A stretch of DNA of 64,000 nt from NCBI RefSeq assembly GCF_030272615.1, contig NC_081409.1, forward strand, positions 25,677,406 to 25,741,405, given 5' to 3'. The stretch is from Cryptomeria japonica (Eukaryota; Streptophyta; Pinopsida; Cupressales; Cupressaceae). Made by a program: the position numbers and the translations under genes. Below are positions 1 to 11,225 of this stretch, piece by piece (the first letter of the stretch is position 1; the number at the start of each line of letters is the position of its first letter). Under the pieces are notes generated by a model. The model searched no databases. It saw only the letters and a list, made by a program, of their open reading frames with translations, and was not told the origin of the DNA.

Positions 1-1149
1 CATTGGGATAGCCATTTGACTCCTATCAGGATAGCTGAACAAAGCCAAAGAAGGTGGATAAAGACAAGGGAAAGAAGAAGGTTAATGAAGAGGGAGATGT
101 TGAAGAGGAAGAAAGAACCAGAAAGATCAACAAAAAGAAAATGAAGAAGATTAAGATGTGTAACCTAGTTTGATGTTTTATCTAGTTTTGGACTTGAAAA
201 TTATTTATGCCTTGACAATATTTTATGTTTTATGGCTCATGGAAACTCACGATCTAGTCACTACAGTATATGAAACTCACAATAATATGGAACTCTCTCA
301 TGACAAATGAGAAGAACTAAGGAAGAAAGGCCTATCTTTTTATTGTAGGAAGAAATGGGAAAGAGGACACACTTGTAAACAAGATGAAACAAAAGAGGGA
401 AAGATGTGTTTTTATGTGCAAATATCCATGGGCACCCAGGCATAAACATATTGCAAGGAATCTTTAAAGAAAGAACTTGTGTTATAAATGCAAAGAAAAA
501 TGGGAACTAGGACATATATGTGGAGGCCAACTACAAAAAATAGAGGCAATATCCGATGAAAAAGAAAAAGGAAACCTGAGAAAAAAAAGAAAGATATGGT
601 GAAGGAGACCATAAGAGAATCCCATCAAAAGAAGAGGGGACAATTGAATAATGGAGTTTTGTGGAGGAACCAATCCAATAATCACAACACCCTCATAAAT
701 ATGACAGAAAAAACCTCTTCATAGAACCTCAAGGTTTCATCGTTAAGTAAAGAGTGAATGCATTCTACTAAATAAGAAGGATCTAATAATAGTACATATA
801 TTGGCATGTGTATACTTCATACTAGGTTCATGCTTAATGTATTTTAAAGAATGATTCTTAACAACTAAGAGAATAAAAAGAAAAAAGAATTTATTCAAAA
901 GAGAACATTATGTTTAAGGTCACTTAAAAAGAAACAAGAATTTATTCAAAAGAGAACATTATGTTTAAGGTCATAGATGTGTGGCATTCTTCTAGACAAT
1001 ATATGGAAAGTTTGCCCTTATTTTGTCTAATGATTACAAATGATGAGAGAAAACTTGTCTTAATATTACAAACCTTGGGAGGGGGCTGATATATTTGATC
1101 ATCTAAACCTAAAGTTGCTTGAGGACAAGAAAATTTGGGAGGGGAGGAC
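1..1149 (+). pseudogene. Ty3/gypsy internal remnant (gag zinc knuckles, pol C-terminus)
   Basis: Degenerate internal part of a plus-strand Ty3/gypsy element. Two stretches (about 336-375 and 478-522) translate to zinc-knuckle-like peptides ending in KWERGHTC and KWELGHIC, resembling the nucleic-acid-binding knuckle of plant chromovirus gag (C-x2-C...GH-x-C). Lysine-rich coding-like sequence precedes them (about 40-160). Just before the LTR, 1105-1170 reads LKLLEDKKIWEGRTVMPPI then a stop, which looks like the C-terminal tail of a gypsy polyprotein running into its LTR. Nothing recognisable as RT or integrase lies between, so the internal region is deleted. Frames are broken throughout. The element starts left of the window. 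Confidence 0.5.
885..974 (+). repeat. 51-bp tandem duplication
   Basis: A block of about 38 bp beginning AAGAATTTATTCAAAAGAG is present at 885 and again at 936, a period of 51 bp. It is a small local duplication inside the decayed gypsy remnant. Confidence 0.85.
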
Positions 1150-1800
1150 TGTGATGCCCCCGATTTGAACAACTAACATTTCTTCATGAAAGGTCCAAAT
1201 GATGAAATTGTCTTACACGGTAAGACTTCACAATTTCATGGAGGAAATTATCAATTTACTATAGTCAAGCTTATATGGATTAAAGACAATAAATATCAAC
1301 CCTTAGCATTAATGTCTAGTGATGGTGAATATTTAAGAGTGATAACATATTAAGGGTGTGTAATAATATGAAGAGGCATGCCAGTTGTTAGGAGGAGACA
1401 TCATGGTTTAGGAGGGGACGCCACCACTCCAACAATCACCCCTTATTGAGTGGTCACCACTTCTGTACCCAATGAAGAGATATAAGTAGTGCACTCCCAA
1501 TAGTTAGAAGATCATCAAACCAAGCACTTAATACTTGATAAGGCACTGAATATAAAATAGATTGATTAATTAATACTATTTGGTATGAATTCCTTTGTAT
1601 ATAATATAATGGATGTTGGATTAATGAATATACTTCTACACACTAATCATTGAGAAATACATTGTTGGTGGTTCCGTTATTATCCAGTCCAGTATCGATC
1701 TGATCTTGTTGGGAAATCATCTCGCGATCAAACCACAAGGTCTCATTGTCGATTAGTCTATTGTTACCAGGGTTCGCCCTCTAATTTATGAAATTTCGCA
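1150..1800 (+). repeat. 3' LTR of the gypsy remnant
   Basis: A purine tract (GGGAGGGGAGGAC, about 1137-1149) acts as the polypurine tract and is followed by TGTGATGCCCCC, a typical LTR start. A TATA-like GAGATATAAGTAG at about 1478-1490 fits a U3 promoter. The right end is uncertain: CA dinucleotides near 1769 and 1800 are both possible, and no second LTR is in the window to fix it. Confidence 0.5.
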
Positions 1801-2575
1801 ACTTATTTATTTTATGCTAAGTATATGTCTGATACTAGAATCTTTCGTACTTTTTGAGTACTTCCAACCATGGTAGAAGTGAAGAAGGCTTGCAAGAGTG
1901 GTACGGTGATGGTTCTGTGTGGGCAAAGGGTTACAAAGCGTATTTCCCTTGGGCCTAGAGGAGATGGCTTCTACGGAAACCTATTGTAACCTCTTTCCCC
2001 TGTCATGGTAAAGATTCAAATTCAAAATTCTGAAATTCATCATCCAAACATTATGCAAATCCGAAATTCCTCATGCAAATATTATGAAAATCCGAAATTC
2101 CTCATGCAAATATTATGCAAATGTGAAGATTCAATGAATGAAGGTGAAGATTAAACAATTCCTCATATTATGCAAATCCGAAATGAAGGTGAAGTTCAAC
2201 AATTCCTCATATTATCCAAATCCAAAATGAAGGTGAAGAATTTACCTCAAATGGTGAGTGTGTCGTTTGATCTTGCCAGGGGTTGAGCTCGACGCGGAAG
2301 CCTGCGCGGGATTGAATGCACAAATGACTTGCCCTCTTTTTTCTTTTTTTTTTAAGTAATGCCCGTTGTCGTCGAAATTTTGATGAACACAAACACTTTA
2401 AAAAAAAACAAATTTCATTTCTAATGCCTTCTCCATGGAAACCAAATGTGAAATTATCGTCGGAATTCCGACGAAGTCGGGCATTTTTTCAAAAAAAATT
2501 AAATTTGGTCACAATATACCTTCTCCGTCGAAAACCTCCGTCGGAATTCTAGACCAAATGTATTAGTGCCTTCTC
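1801..2575. other. Non-coding stretch, no gene seen
   Basis: No supported gene. It holds short direct repeats (2036-2236) and a 16-bp perfect palindrome CGTCGGAATTCCGACG at 2458-2473. A weak inverted repeat pairs ATGCCCGTTGTCGTCG near 2358 with CGACGAAGTCGGGCAT near 2470. It is probably further transposon debris. Confidence 0.5.
2036..2236. repeat. Short degenerate direct repeats
   Basis: Two unit types alternate. One contains CCGAAATTCCTCATGCAAAT (near 2062 and 2092, about 30-bp period). The other runs AATTCCTCATATTAT then AAATGAAGGTGAAG (near 2157 and 2199, about 42-bp period). The array is imperfect and no function is visible. Confidence 0.7.
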
Positions 2576-2577
2576 TT

Positions 2578-2950
2578 CTCCTTCAACATTCAAATGCTCA
2601 TGCAAGGTAGCATTTTCTCACTTGATCTTGGTAATCTCACAATCACCTTCCTTGATAAGATCTTCAACAGCTCTTCTGGCTTCCAGTTCCTAACTCATGC
2701 GAATAGTAAGACCTTCTAGCTCTCTCCTTAGATTTAGCTTTTCACCATTTAACTTTTCAACTTCCTCAGCTAAAGAATTAATATTGGCCTCATCTGAAGA
2801 ACTATTATCAGATATCTCTAATAGTTGTTCAGTTAGCTCTCTCCTTTTGACTTGGGAAGCTTTCAGTTTGACCCTAAGGGTTTCAAGCTCATTTGTGCTA
2901 GCTTCTAGCTCTCTAGCCATCTCAAAGTAGCTCATGTCCCCCATGATGAT
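2578..2950 (-). pseudogene. Coiled-coil ORF, probable retroelement gag fragment
   Basis: Read leftwards from an ATG near 2947, the frame encodes a highly charged heptad-rich protein (MSYFEMARELEAS... NSLAEEVEKLNGEKLNLRREL) for about 85 residues. After a TAG at about 2693-2695 it continues with ELEARRAVEDLIKEGD and then a TGA. Both stops fit C-to-T decay of glutamine or arginine codons. The pattern is a long coiled coil with a serine/aspartate-rich hinge (ISDNSSSDEAN). Coiled coils of this kind occur downstream of the zinc knuckle in some plant copia gag proteins, and LTR-like sequence lies directly upstream, so gag is the best guess. No diagnostic motif is present. Confidence 0.35.
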
Positions 2951-3017
2951 ATAACAACATCCACAATAAGTAAAACATCCACCATAACACAAGTGTTTGT
3001 ACGTGGAAAACCCAAAT

Positions 3018-3022
3018 AGGTA
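3018..3022. repeat. Target-site duplication of E1, left copy (AGGTA)
   Basis: AGGTA directly precedes the TG of the left LTR and recurs at 17960-17964 directly after the CA of the right LTR. Joining the flanks gives CCCAAATAGGTAAAAACC, a continuous LTR-like sequence similar to one near 45190-45230. Confidence 0.9.
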
Positions 3023-3802
3023 TGTATATGGTGAAAGTGGAAACAACAATATTGAAAGGCTAAATGAATTCAACCACAAAACCCTAGCCTAACAACAACA
3101 AAGATCCACCATAACATATGAAGATTACCTAAGACAATGCAAATCAAATGAAATCACAAAGATTATACCATCACATGTCCAATAGGGTTTGGATCTCCAT
3201 TCTTCCTATCTCCATTGATCTTGCTTGATATATTTGCTCTCAGATTTTATATGTGCACAAGAGCTCAACAAAGAATGGAAGTGTGGTTGCAAGTAGGCTT
3301 GATCGCATATGAAAGAGTGTAGTCAATCGACCAGGATGCATAGATTGATTCGGGTTGATAATGAAGGAAGTATCCTCTTATATAGAAGACACTATATGAA
3401 ATGGAGGGATAAGATTCAGAGGTGTAAAAGATAAATGGTCGGCTATGATTAGAGGGTAGGTAGAGGAAATAAGAAAATAATGAAAGGGTAGGTAGTGTAT
3501 GAATTAAGAGATGAATGACATGTGTCACTTGGCTAGAAATGAATTAATTACATAAATAAAGATTTATTTAATTAATAGAAGAAGTGGTATCAATTAAATA
3601 AATAAGAGTATTTATTTAATTTAGAAAAAAGATAATTTAAATAAATAAATGTATTTATTTAAATGAGAAATAAGGCTAGAAGAGGATAAATGAATGAATT
3701 AAATAAATAAAGATCTGTTTAATTAATAGAAGAATTAGGCTAAAGTAATTAAATAAATAAAGATATTTATTTAATTAGACTAGACAATTTTAGGTGTCTA
3801 CA
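3023..3802 (-). repeat. E1 3' LTR
   Basis: 780 bp, TG...CA ended (TGTATATGG to GTGTCTACA on the plus strand) and matching 17175-17959. In element sense U3 is at the right. It holds a series of A/T palindromes (about 3545-3775) and then a TATA box, complement of CTTATATA at 3377-3384. Confidence 0.95.
3545..3775. repeat. A/T palindrome series in U3
   Basis: Five near-palindromes of the form ATTAAATAAATA-n-TATTTATTTAAT lie in a row, separated by GAAGAAG- or GGCTAGAAG-type spacers. The same series is found in the other three LTRs of this family (about 17700-17940, 22745-22975, 33555-33790), so it is a family feature. Confidence 0.85.
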
Positions 3803-3816
3803 TTTTGCCCCTCTTT
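3803..3816 (-). other. E1 polypurine tract
   Basis: Minus-strand AAAGAGGGGCAAAA abuts the 3' LTR. It is the expected primer for plus-strand DNA synthesis. The identical sequence occurs in E2 at 23004-23017. Confidence 0.88.
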
Positions 3817-4057
3817 GAGACAATGCAGTTTGTTGCGTTGTTTCAAAGAAGATAATATGAACTAATACAGAGTTGCCCCAAGATGGGAATGATACGCCCC
3901 CTCAAGAGATTGGATGAAAATGTTTGAAAAGATCGCAGACAATCTCTCGATAAGAAAGAAAGGCTAGAATGGATTGACCGGATAGGATAGAGTGACAGAG
4001 TCACAGGATAATGAAGACTGACTTGGGAAACGAGGGCTAGGGCTAGGGCTAGGGCAG

Positions 4058-4070
4058 TCTATAAAATAGA
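4058..4070 (+). promoter_or_regulatory. TATA box of E1 antisense PMD gene
   Basis: TCTATAAAATAGA lies 86-98 bp before the PMD ATG at 4156 and about 255 bp inside the element from the 3' LTR. E2 keeps TCTATAAGATAGA in the same place (23243-23255). A (GGGCTA) run of three to four units at 4031-4056 sits just upstream in E1 only. Confidence 0.6.
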
Positions 4071-4330
4071 CCACGAGGGGAATACATCCTCATTGTCATC
4101 CACACATCCAAGAGATCAGAGTGTAGAGAGAATAGAGCAGCAGTAGTTAGCAACGATGGCATTGATGCATAGAGTCGATCGTGTTCGTTGATTTCAGAGG
4201 CCAACAGATGCAGGAGAGCCAATGAGTACAACAAAACCTCCTTGTACTTTGTTGTAATAAATGTTGTCATTAATGCATATTAGGTAGAGCAATAAATGTG
4301 CGTTTAGGTATGTCAAAAAAGGTCAAAAAA

Positions 4331-4572
4331 TGTCGAGGTGCGTCTGTGTTGGTGCCATGCATGTCTGTGCAGGAAAAAGCGTCTATGTCAAATGCGAGCG
4401 CATCTGCGTTGTGCAGGTGCATTTGTGCAATATGGGCACGTCTGTGCAGAGCAGGCGCGTCTGTGTAGAGCATAGGCACGTCTGTGTATTTCAGGCATGT
4501 TTATGCAGTATGTAAGCGTGTTTATGTCATGAAGGCACGTTTATGTCCAAAATGTGCATTTATGTCTTCTAG
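4331..4572 (+). repeat. CGCGTCTGTG motif array in E1 PMD intron
   Basis: About ten degenerate units of 20-28 bp, each built on GCRCGTCTGTG or its decayed forms (GCATGTCTGTG, GCACGTTTATG). All are in the same orientation. The core is CpG-rich and many units look C-to-T decayed. The same motif in reverse complement fills two arrays in the leader (15383-15605 and 16803-17060). Confidence 0.88.
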
Positions 4573-4584
4573 GGCAAATCGGTA

Positions 4585-5052
4585 GTTCTGTGATGAACAT
4601 ACGATGTCGATTGGATAAGCTGATAAGAGGATACACTCAAGCAGATCTTCTAGGGAAGACTAGAATAGCAAACAGGGCTAGGATTGACAATTTTGTGATA
4701 GAACATACGTTACCAATTAGGAAACTACTCAAGAGGATACACTCAAGCAGAGGCCCTAGGATAGGATAGATCGAGGCACTTTGTGATGAACAGTGAGTAC
4801 CAAGACATAGTACTTTGTGATGAACAGGGAGTACTAAAAAAAAAGCTGCACTTTGTGATGAACATGGAGTGCAAATATGAGCAACACTTTGTGATAAATA
4901 GGGAGTGCAAAACACGTAGTACTTTGTGATGAACAGGGAGTATCACTAGGATAAAAAGCAACACTTTGTGATGAACAATGAGTGTCACTAGGATAGAATA
5001 TCATAAGCACTAGGATAAAAAGCAGCATTTTGTGATGAACAGGGAATACCAC
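4585..5052 (+). repeat. GTGATGAACA repeat block in E1 PMD intron
   Basis: Two units of about 110 bp (containing GATACACTCAAGCAGA and CTAGG) are followed by seven shorter units built on TTTGTGATGAACAGGGAGT at about 4780-5050. E2 has the same structure with six short units (24046-24255). Some units end in GTGAGT, identical to a 5' splice consensus. Confidence 0.88.
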
Positions 5053-6414
5053 TTTAACTGACAAGGTTTATTTGCTTGACTGCAAGAGTACCTACCTATG
5101 CTGGAGTCACAGGAGAGATTCCCATGGACTCAGAGGTTACGACCAGAGCTGACATTTGAAGATAGAGCCGTGATTGAGGTTATGGGTTTGTGATTCATTT
5201 TGTATGTGCCTGAGTTTCGGGCGAACATGGGGTTGTTGACTGCTTTAGCTAAGAGATGGCACTCTGAGACATGCACGTTCCATTTGCCGATGGGTGAGAT
5301 GGAAATCACCTTGGAGGATGTGTACAGGATATTGAGGATACCGATCGATGGGAAGTTGATACCCTACGATCGAGAGGGAGACAGGGATGCCCTGAGATGA
5401 GTGTTTCGGGATCCAGGACTGGAGATGAGGGCAGGACATATGGCCTGGGACACCATGACAGCGATAGGACTGGTGCTACCAGCAGTGCTAGGAGGAGTGA
5501 TCAGTGGGTTCTTGTGTCCAGATAGGGTGACACGAGGGTTGGTTGTGGGCTGGGGGAGCACCTTGGAGAAACTGGTGACATAGCATACCAGATATGCCTG
5601 GGGACCGTGCGTGCTGGCACATTTGTACTATGAGATCCATCAGTTCGTCTACCATGGATCCATAGGATTGGGCTGTGGAGTTACATTGCTACAGATGTGG
5701 GCATATGAGCATCTGCCAGTGACATGACCGATACATTTCAGAGGTAGGGGCCATGGATGCAGCTTTGTGCACTTGTATGATATGATTACATCTCAGTCGC
5801 GGATCGGGAGATTAGAGCACTGGCGCAGGGTCATTGATGAGATTGACACTGTGGTATGGAGGTTGTACCGAGAGTGCAAGCAGTGGGAGGATGATGCAAT
5901 GGATCTGCCATACACCTTCAGGAGCAGATATCTGATTGGACGGATGCCCTATGTACTGGAGAGGCAGTTGGTAGACAGGGTATGCAGGCAATTTGGCAGG
6001 ATCCAGCGGATGCCACGGGGTTCCGGTATGTATGCTCGGACAGTGAGAGATCAAGCACACTTTGGGCCATTGTTATCATATGATCAGGTAGTGATGTAGC
6101 TGGTAGAGATGGTGCCCATGCCTTGGGATATGTGGCCAGAGACAGGATGTAGGGATGGATGCAGACTATACTGCATATTGGGCAAAGCATCCATTTCCAC
6201 GCCTGATAGATCTAGGAGAGCTGATAGATGGAGATGGCGGAGGGGATGAGGATGATGATGGAGATGGTGGGGGTAAAGGCCGATGGAGGAGGCAAGGTGT
6301 AGTAGGAGAGAGGAGGGTGGCTCCATGGAGAGAGGTTGGAGAGGAGAGATAGACTCGGGTGGTGAGAGGTCGAGGTGGGTTGCCATTACAGGTGCCAACA
6401 ACATAGGGTCTTAG

Positions 6415-6535
6415 ATAGGTGCAGGGACAGGTACAGGGATGGGGACAGGGGTAGGGGCAGCCACATGAGCAGCCACAGGTACAGGCATAGGTACAGGGGC
6501 AGCCACAGGTAGAGCCATAGGTACAGGGGCCGAGG
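6415..6535 (+). repeat. GGTACAGG/GCAGCCACA low-complexity tract
   Basis: Imperfect repeats of GGTACAGGG, GGGGCAGCC and ACAGGTA inside the PMD exon, encoding a Gly/Thr/Ala-rich linker between the PMD and the charged C-terminal part. Confidence 0.7.
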
Positions 6536-7129
6536 AGGAGGAGGATGAGCTATTAGAGCTGAGGGAGATCTGCCAGGGATAGGCAGATGAGATCCAGGAG
6601 CTGGAGAGGGAGAGGGATCGACTCAGGAGATAGCTCAGGGACACTAAGCGGGAGTGAGATTAGGCTATCTGGCATTACACTGAGGCTGAGACAACACTGA
6701 GGGCTGGGAGGCAGGCTACAGAGGACACATGGGCTGGATACGCCTATGTTCTGCGGGCAGGGGAGGAGATAGGTTATTGGCAAGACCTATACTACAGGGT
6801 AGTGCCACTAGAGCAGCGGGCAAGGAGCTTCCGCAGACCATCGTGGACAACGATTACCACTGGAGGGAGTCGCAGGAGACAGGCATCTAGTGGTGGGGTC
6901 ATGGGTCCTCCACCACCACCAGATAGAGGGGACAGGAGAGATGATCTTGGGGTGGGTCCTTCCAGGGCTCAGACTTCATCGAGGCCAAGCGGCTCCGAGG
7001 GAGGGAGTTCATCATAGCCTTAGAGGGCTCCCTATGTATCAGTTTTGTACCATTTTTGTATGATGATGCAGACACCTTCGGATGATTTGTAGCCATATGA
7101 TTTTGACATCATTGTATAATGCACTTATG

Positions 7130-8667
<1,538 letters not shown>

Positions 8668-10534
8668 GGGAAATGATAATCGATATGATTTTGGTATGGA
8701 ATCCCCTTGAGGAGTTATGAAGAGGATACCAGTTCCTACCCCATGCTGTGTGTATGAGCCGTCAAAGTACAACTGCCAAGGCTTTGCATGTGACACTGTT
8801 AAAATGGATTCATCTAGAAATTCTGAAATTAGAGGAACATCATCTAACATGGGAGCATTTGCTAGCTGATCTACGATAGCTTGTCCTTTTATTGCTTTTC
8901 TATCCACATACTCGATGTCAAATTCACTCAGGAGCATCACCCATTTGGCTAGTCGCCCTGTAAGTGTTTCTTTATTGAGAAGGTATTTCAATGGATCGAT
9001 CCTTGCAACCAACTTAGTTTTATGAGTTAGCATGTAATGTCGTAATTTTTGCAAAGCAAAGACCATAGCGAGACATGCACGCTCAATTGGTGTGTAATTT
9101 AGCTCATATCCCACCAAGGTGCGACTGATGTAGTATACTGCCTTTTCTTTACCCTCAACAACTTGTTGTGCTAAGAGTGTCCCCAGTGCTATTGAAGTAG
9201 CTGATATGTATAGTAATAGAGGTTGATCTTGAACTGGTGGCATCAAAACTGGCGGATTCAGAAGATAATCTTTGAGTATCTGGAAAGCCTATTGACAATT
9301 ATCATCCCATTTGAATTTGATGTTTTTGTGTAGCAGGTGCTGAAAAGGATTACATTTATCTGCAAGTTGCGCTATGAATCTTCGTATGGACTGGAGTCTC
9401 CCCTGCAAAGATCAAAGTTGACTGATATTTCTTGGTGGTTTCATCTCTATGATGGCCTTGACTTTTGCTGGATCGGCTTCGATTCCTCTTTTTGAGACAA
9501 TGAATCCGAGGAGCTTCCCAGAGGTTACTCCAAAGACACATTTCTTGGGGTTTAATCTTTATATTTTTCCAACCAATCAAAGACGACTAAAAGTATGTCC
9601 AAATGTGTATCTCTGTCTATTGATTTTCCCAAGAGGTCGTCAACATAATCTTCCATAGTAACGGGCATGAGATCATGAAAGATAGTAGTCATGGATCTTT
9701 GATATGTAACGCCTGCATTTTTTAGCCCAAAGGGCATGACATTCCAACAGAAAGTTCCCCAAGGACAAGTAAATGTCATTTTATGCTGATCCTCAGATGC
9801 AATTTTTATTTGATTATAACCAGAGAATCCATCCATCAGAGATAACATTGCATGACCTGCTGTGAGATCTACAATCAGGTCAATGTTTGGTAATGGAAAG
9901 TCATCCTTAGGATGTAAGCTTTGTTGATGTCTCTGAAATCTGTACATATTCTAATGCTGCGATCTGGTTTACTGACAGGCACTAAGTTGGAGATCCATTC
10001 AGGATAATCAATTGGGCATATGAATCTGACATCCAATAATTTCTCAAGCTCTGCTTTGACTAATAACGCCACTTGTGGATGCATCTTTCTTAATTTCTGT
10101 TTCACTAGTTTTGCCCCCGGTTTAACTGTCAAATGATGCATTACCAAATCTAGATCTAATCTAGGCATATCAGTGTATGACCATGCAAAATTGATTTGTC
10201 ATTTTGTGAAGAAATTTATGAACTTTGACCTTTTCGTCTCTGTCAAAGATTGAGCCAGGAATATGTTGTGTGGAACTTCTTCTATGCCAATGTTTGTTTT
10301 GATAGTCTCCTCTACCAACATGGATGACTTTTTCTCATATGATGCTGGGAGAATGTCAAGCCTTCCATCTTCGGGTGCCTCAGAGAGGTTTTCACCCTCA
10401 GATACATCCTTTCTTTTTACTTTTTTGGGGTCAGACAGCACCACCACGTGGTTTTTGCCATAAGACCCTTGATTTGTTGTTATTTTTATATTTTTGCGAT
10501 TGGAAGGCCCGATACCCTCACCAAAATATGCCAC
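8668..10534 (-). pseudogene. E1 pol: reverse transcriptase and RNase H, truncated
   Basis: In element order: a linker (10534-10199), then RT from about 10168 with KLLDVRFICPIDYPEWISNLVPV, CTDFRDINKA, WGTFCWNVMPFGLKNAG and the catalytic EDYVDDLL. This is followed by the retroviral-type RNase H (LLLYISATSIALGTLLAQ...KAVYYISRTL) and the start of a second RNase H (WQLYFDGSYTQHGVGTGILF), which breaks off at SYRLSFPC. RT copies the genomic RNA and RNase H degrades it in the cytoplasmic particle. A frameshift at about 9880-9950, and stops near 9552, 9415 and 9290, kill it. The rest of the second RNase H and all of integrase are deleted. E3 carries the intact homologue (60984-64000). Confidence 0.88.
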
Positions 10535-11146
10535 GCTATTGAGTTCTATAGTGTATCCTGCCTTATGGTCCCCAGGGGGAAGATCATCTTGTATGCCTAG
10601 ATAGTCAATAAAGGCTTCATCATTTTGGAATGTGTCGAACTATGCAGGTCCTTCATGGTCCCAGTCAATAAGTTGGTGGTGAACAAGGGGAAGGCCTTTA
10701 ATGTCTTCGAAGTTAGCGGGGATAAGGGTGAAGATGCAGTTATATTTAGGTATGTCGAGGTAGTTATCGAGGTCATCATTGGCACTCTCCTCATCTATCT
10801 CGATCATGAACGAATCCATTTTTGCGACTGGAAGGCCTAATACCCTCACCAAAATATGCCACGCTATTGAGTTCTATAGTGTATCCTGCCTTATGGTCCC
10901 CAGGGGGAAGATCATCTTGTATGCCTAGATAGTCAATAAAGGCTTCATCATTTTGGAATGTGTCAAACTATGCAGGTCCTTCATGGTCCCAGTCAATAAG
11001 TTGGTGGTGAACAAGGGGAAGGCCTTTAATGTCTTCGAAGTTAGCGGGGATAAGGGTGAAGATGCAGTTATATTCAGGTATGTCAAGGTACTTATTGAGG
11101 TCATCATTGGCACTCTCCTCATCTATCTCGATCGTGAATGAATCCA
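10491..11146 (-). repeat. 328-bp tandem duplication in E1 pol linker
   Basis: The segment beginning TTTTTGCGATTGGAAGG at 10491 is repeated from 10819 (TTTTTGCGACTGGAAGG), a period of 328 bp. The copies differ at only a few sites. Because 328 is not a multiple of three, the duplication breaks the frame between protease and RT. Both copies carry the same TAG after HEGPA, so that stop came first. Confidence 0.95.
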
Positions 11147-11225
11147 AATGGTCATCACTAGTCGAGCATTCTAGGACAGGTGTTCTCATTCTTTGTGATT
11201 TCAACCTAGAACCTAGGGGCAAGGA

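Larger units (their letters stand above)
4222..5085 (+). other. First intron of E1 PMD gene
   Basis: Defined by alignment with E2, where GTAAGT and CTACAG borders are intact (23409-24292). It is 864 bp, phase 0, and filled almost entirely with repeat arrays. Both splice dinucleotides are mutated in this copy. Confidence 0.65.
4156..7017 (+). pseudogene. Antisense plant mobile domain (PMD) gene of E1, decayed
   Basis: Opposite in strand to gag-pol. Exon 1 (4156-4221) encodes 22 residues with FQRP; exon 2 (5086-7017) encodes the PMD, recognisable from RWHSETCTFHLPMGEMEITLEDVYRILRIPI at 5256-5345, and continues through YEIHQFVYHGSIGLGCGVTL and WRRVIDEIDTVVWRLY. After the domain come a Gly/Ala/Thr-rich tract, a charged coiled-coil-like stretch (LERERDRLRR) and a Pro/Ser/Arg-rich tail ending at TAG 7015-7017. 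PMD proteins such as Arabidopsis MAIN and MAIL1 are nuclear silencing factors, and PMDs are also known in transposons. Decay: TGA at 4189 and 5398 (both CGA in E2), several TAG/TGA further on, the 5' splice GT changed to AT at 4222, and the 3' splice AG changed to AA at 5084-5085. Confidence 0.82.

Noticed and set aside
4031-4056. GGGCTA repeats as interstitial telomere
   Set aside because: Only three to four units and the wrong unit for plant telomeres (TTTAGGG); E2 has a single unit, so it is a local microsatellite.
4331-4572. Possible CRISPR-like or satellite array
   Set aside because: Units are degenerate, 20-28 bp, without regular unique spacers, and lie in a eukaryotic transposon intron.
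4637-5064. Cys/Ser/His-rich open frames on the minus strand (VHHK repeats)
   Set aside because: They are translations of the GTGATGAACA repeat array in the PMD intron; the same artefact appears at 24038-24271 in E2.
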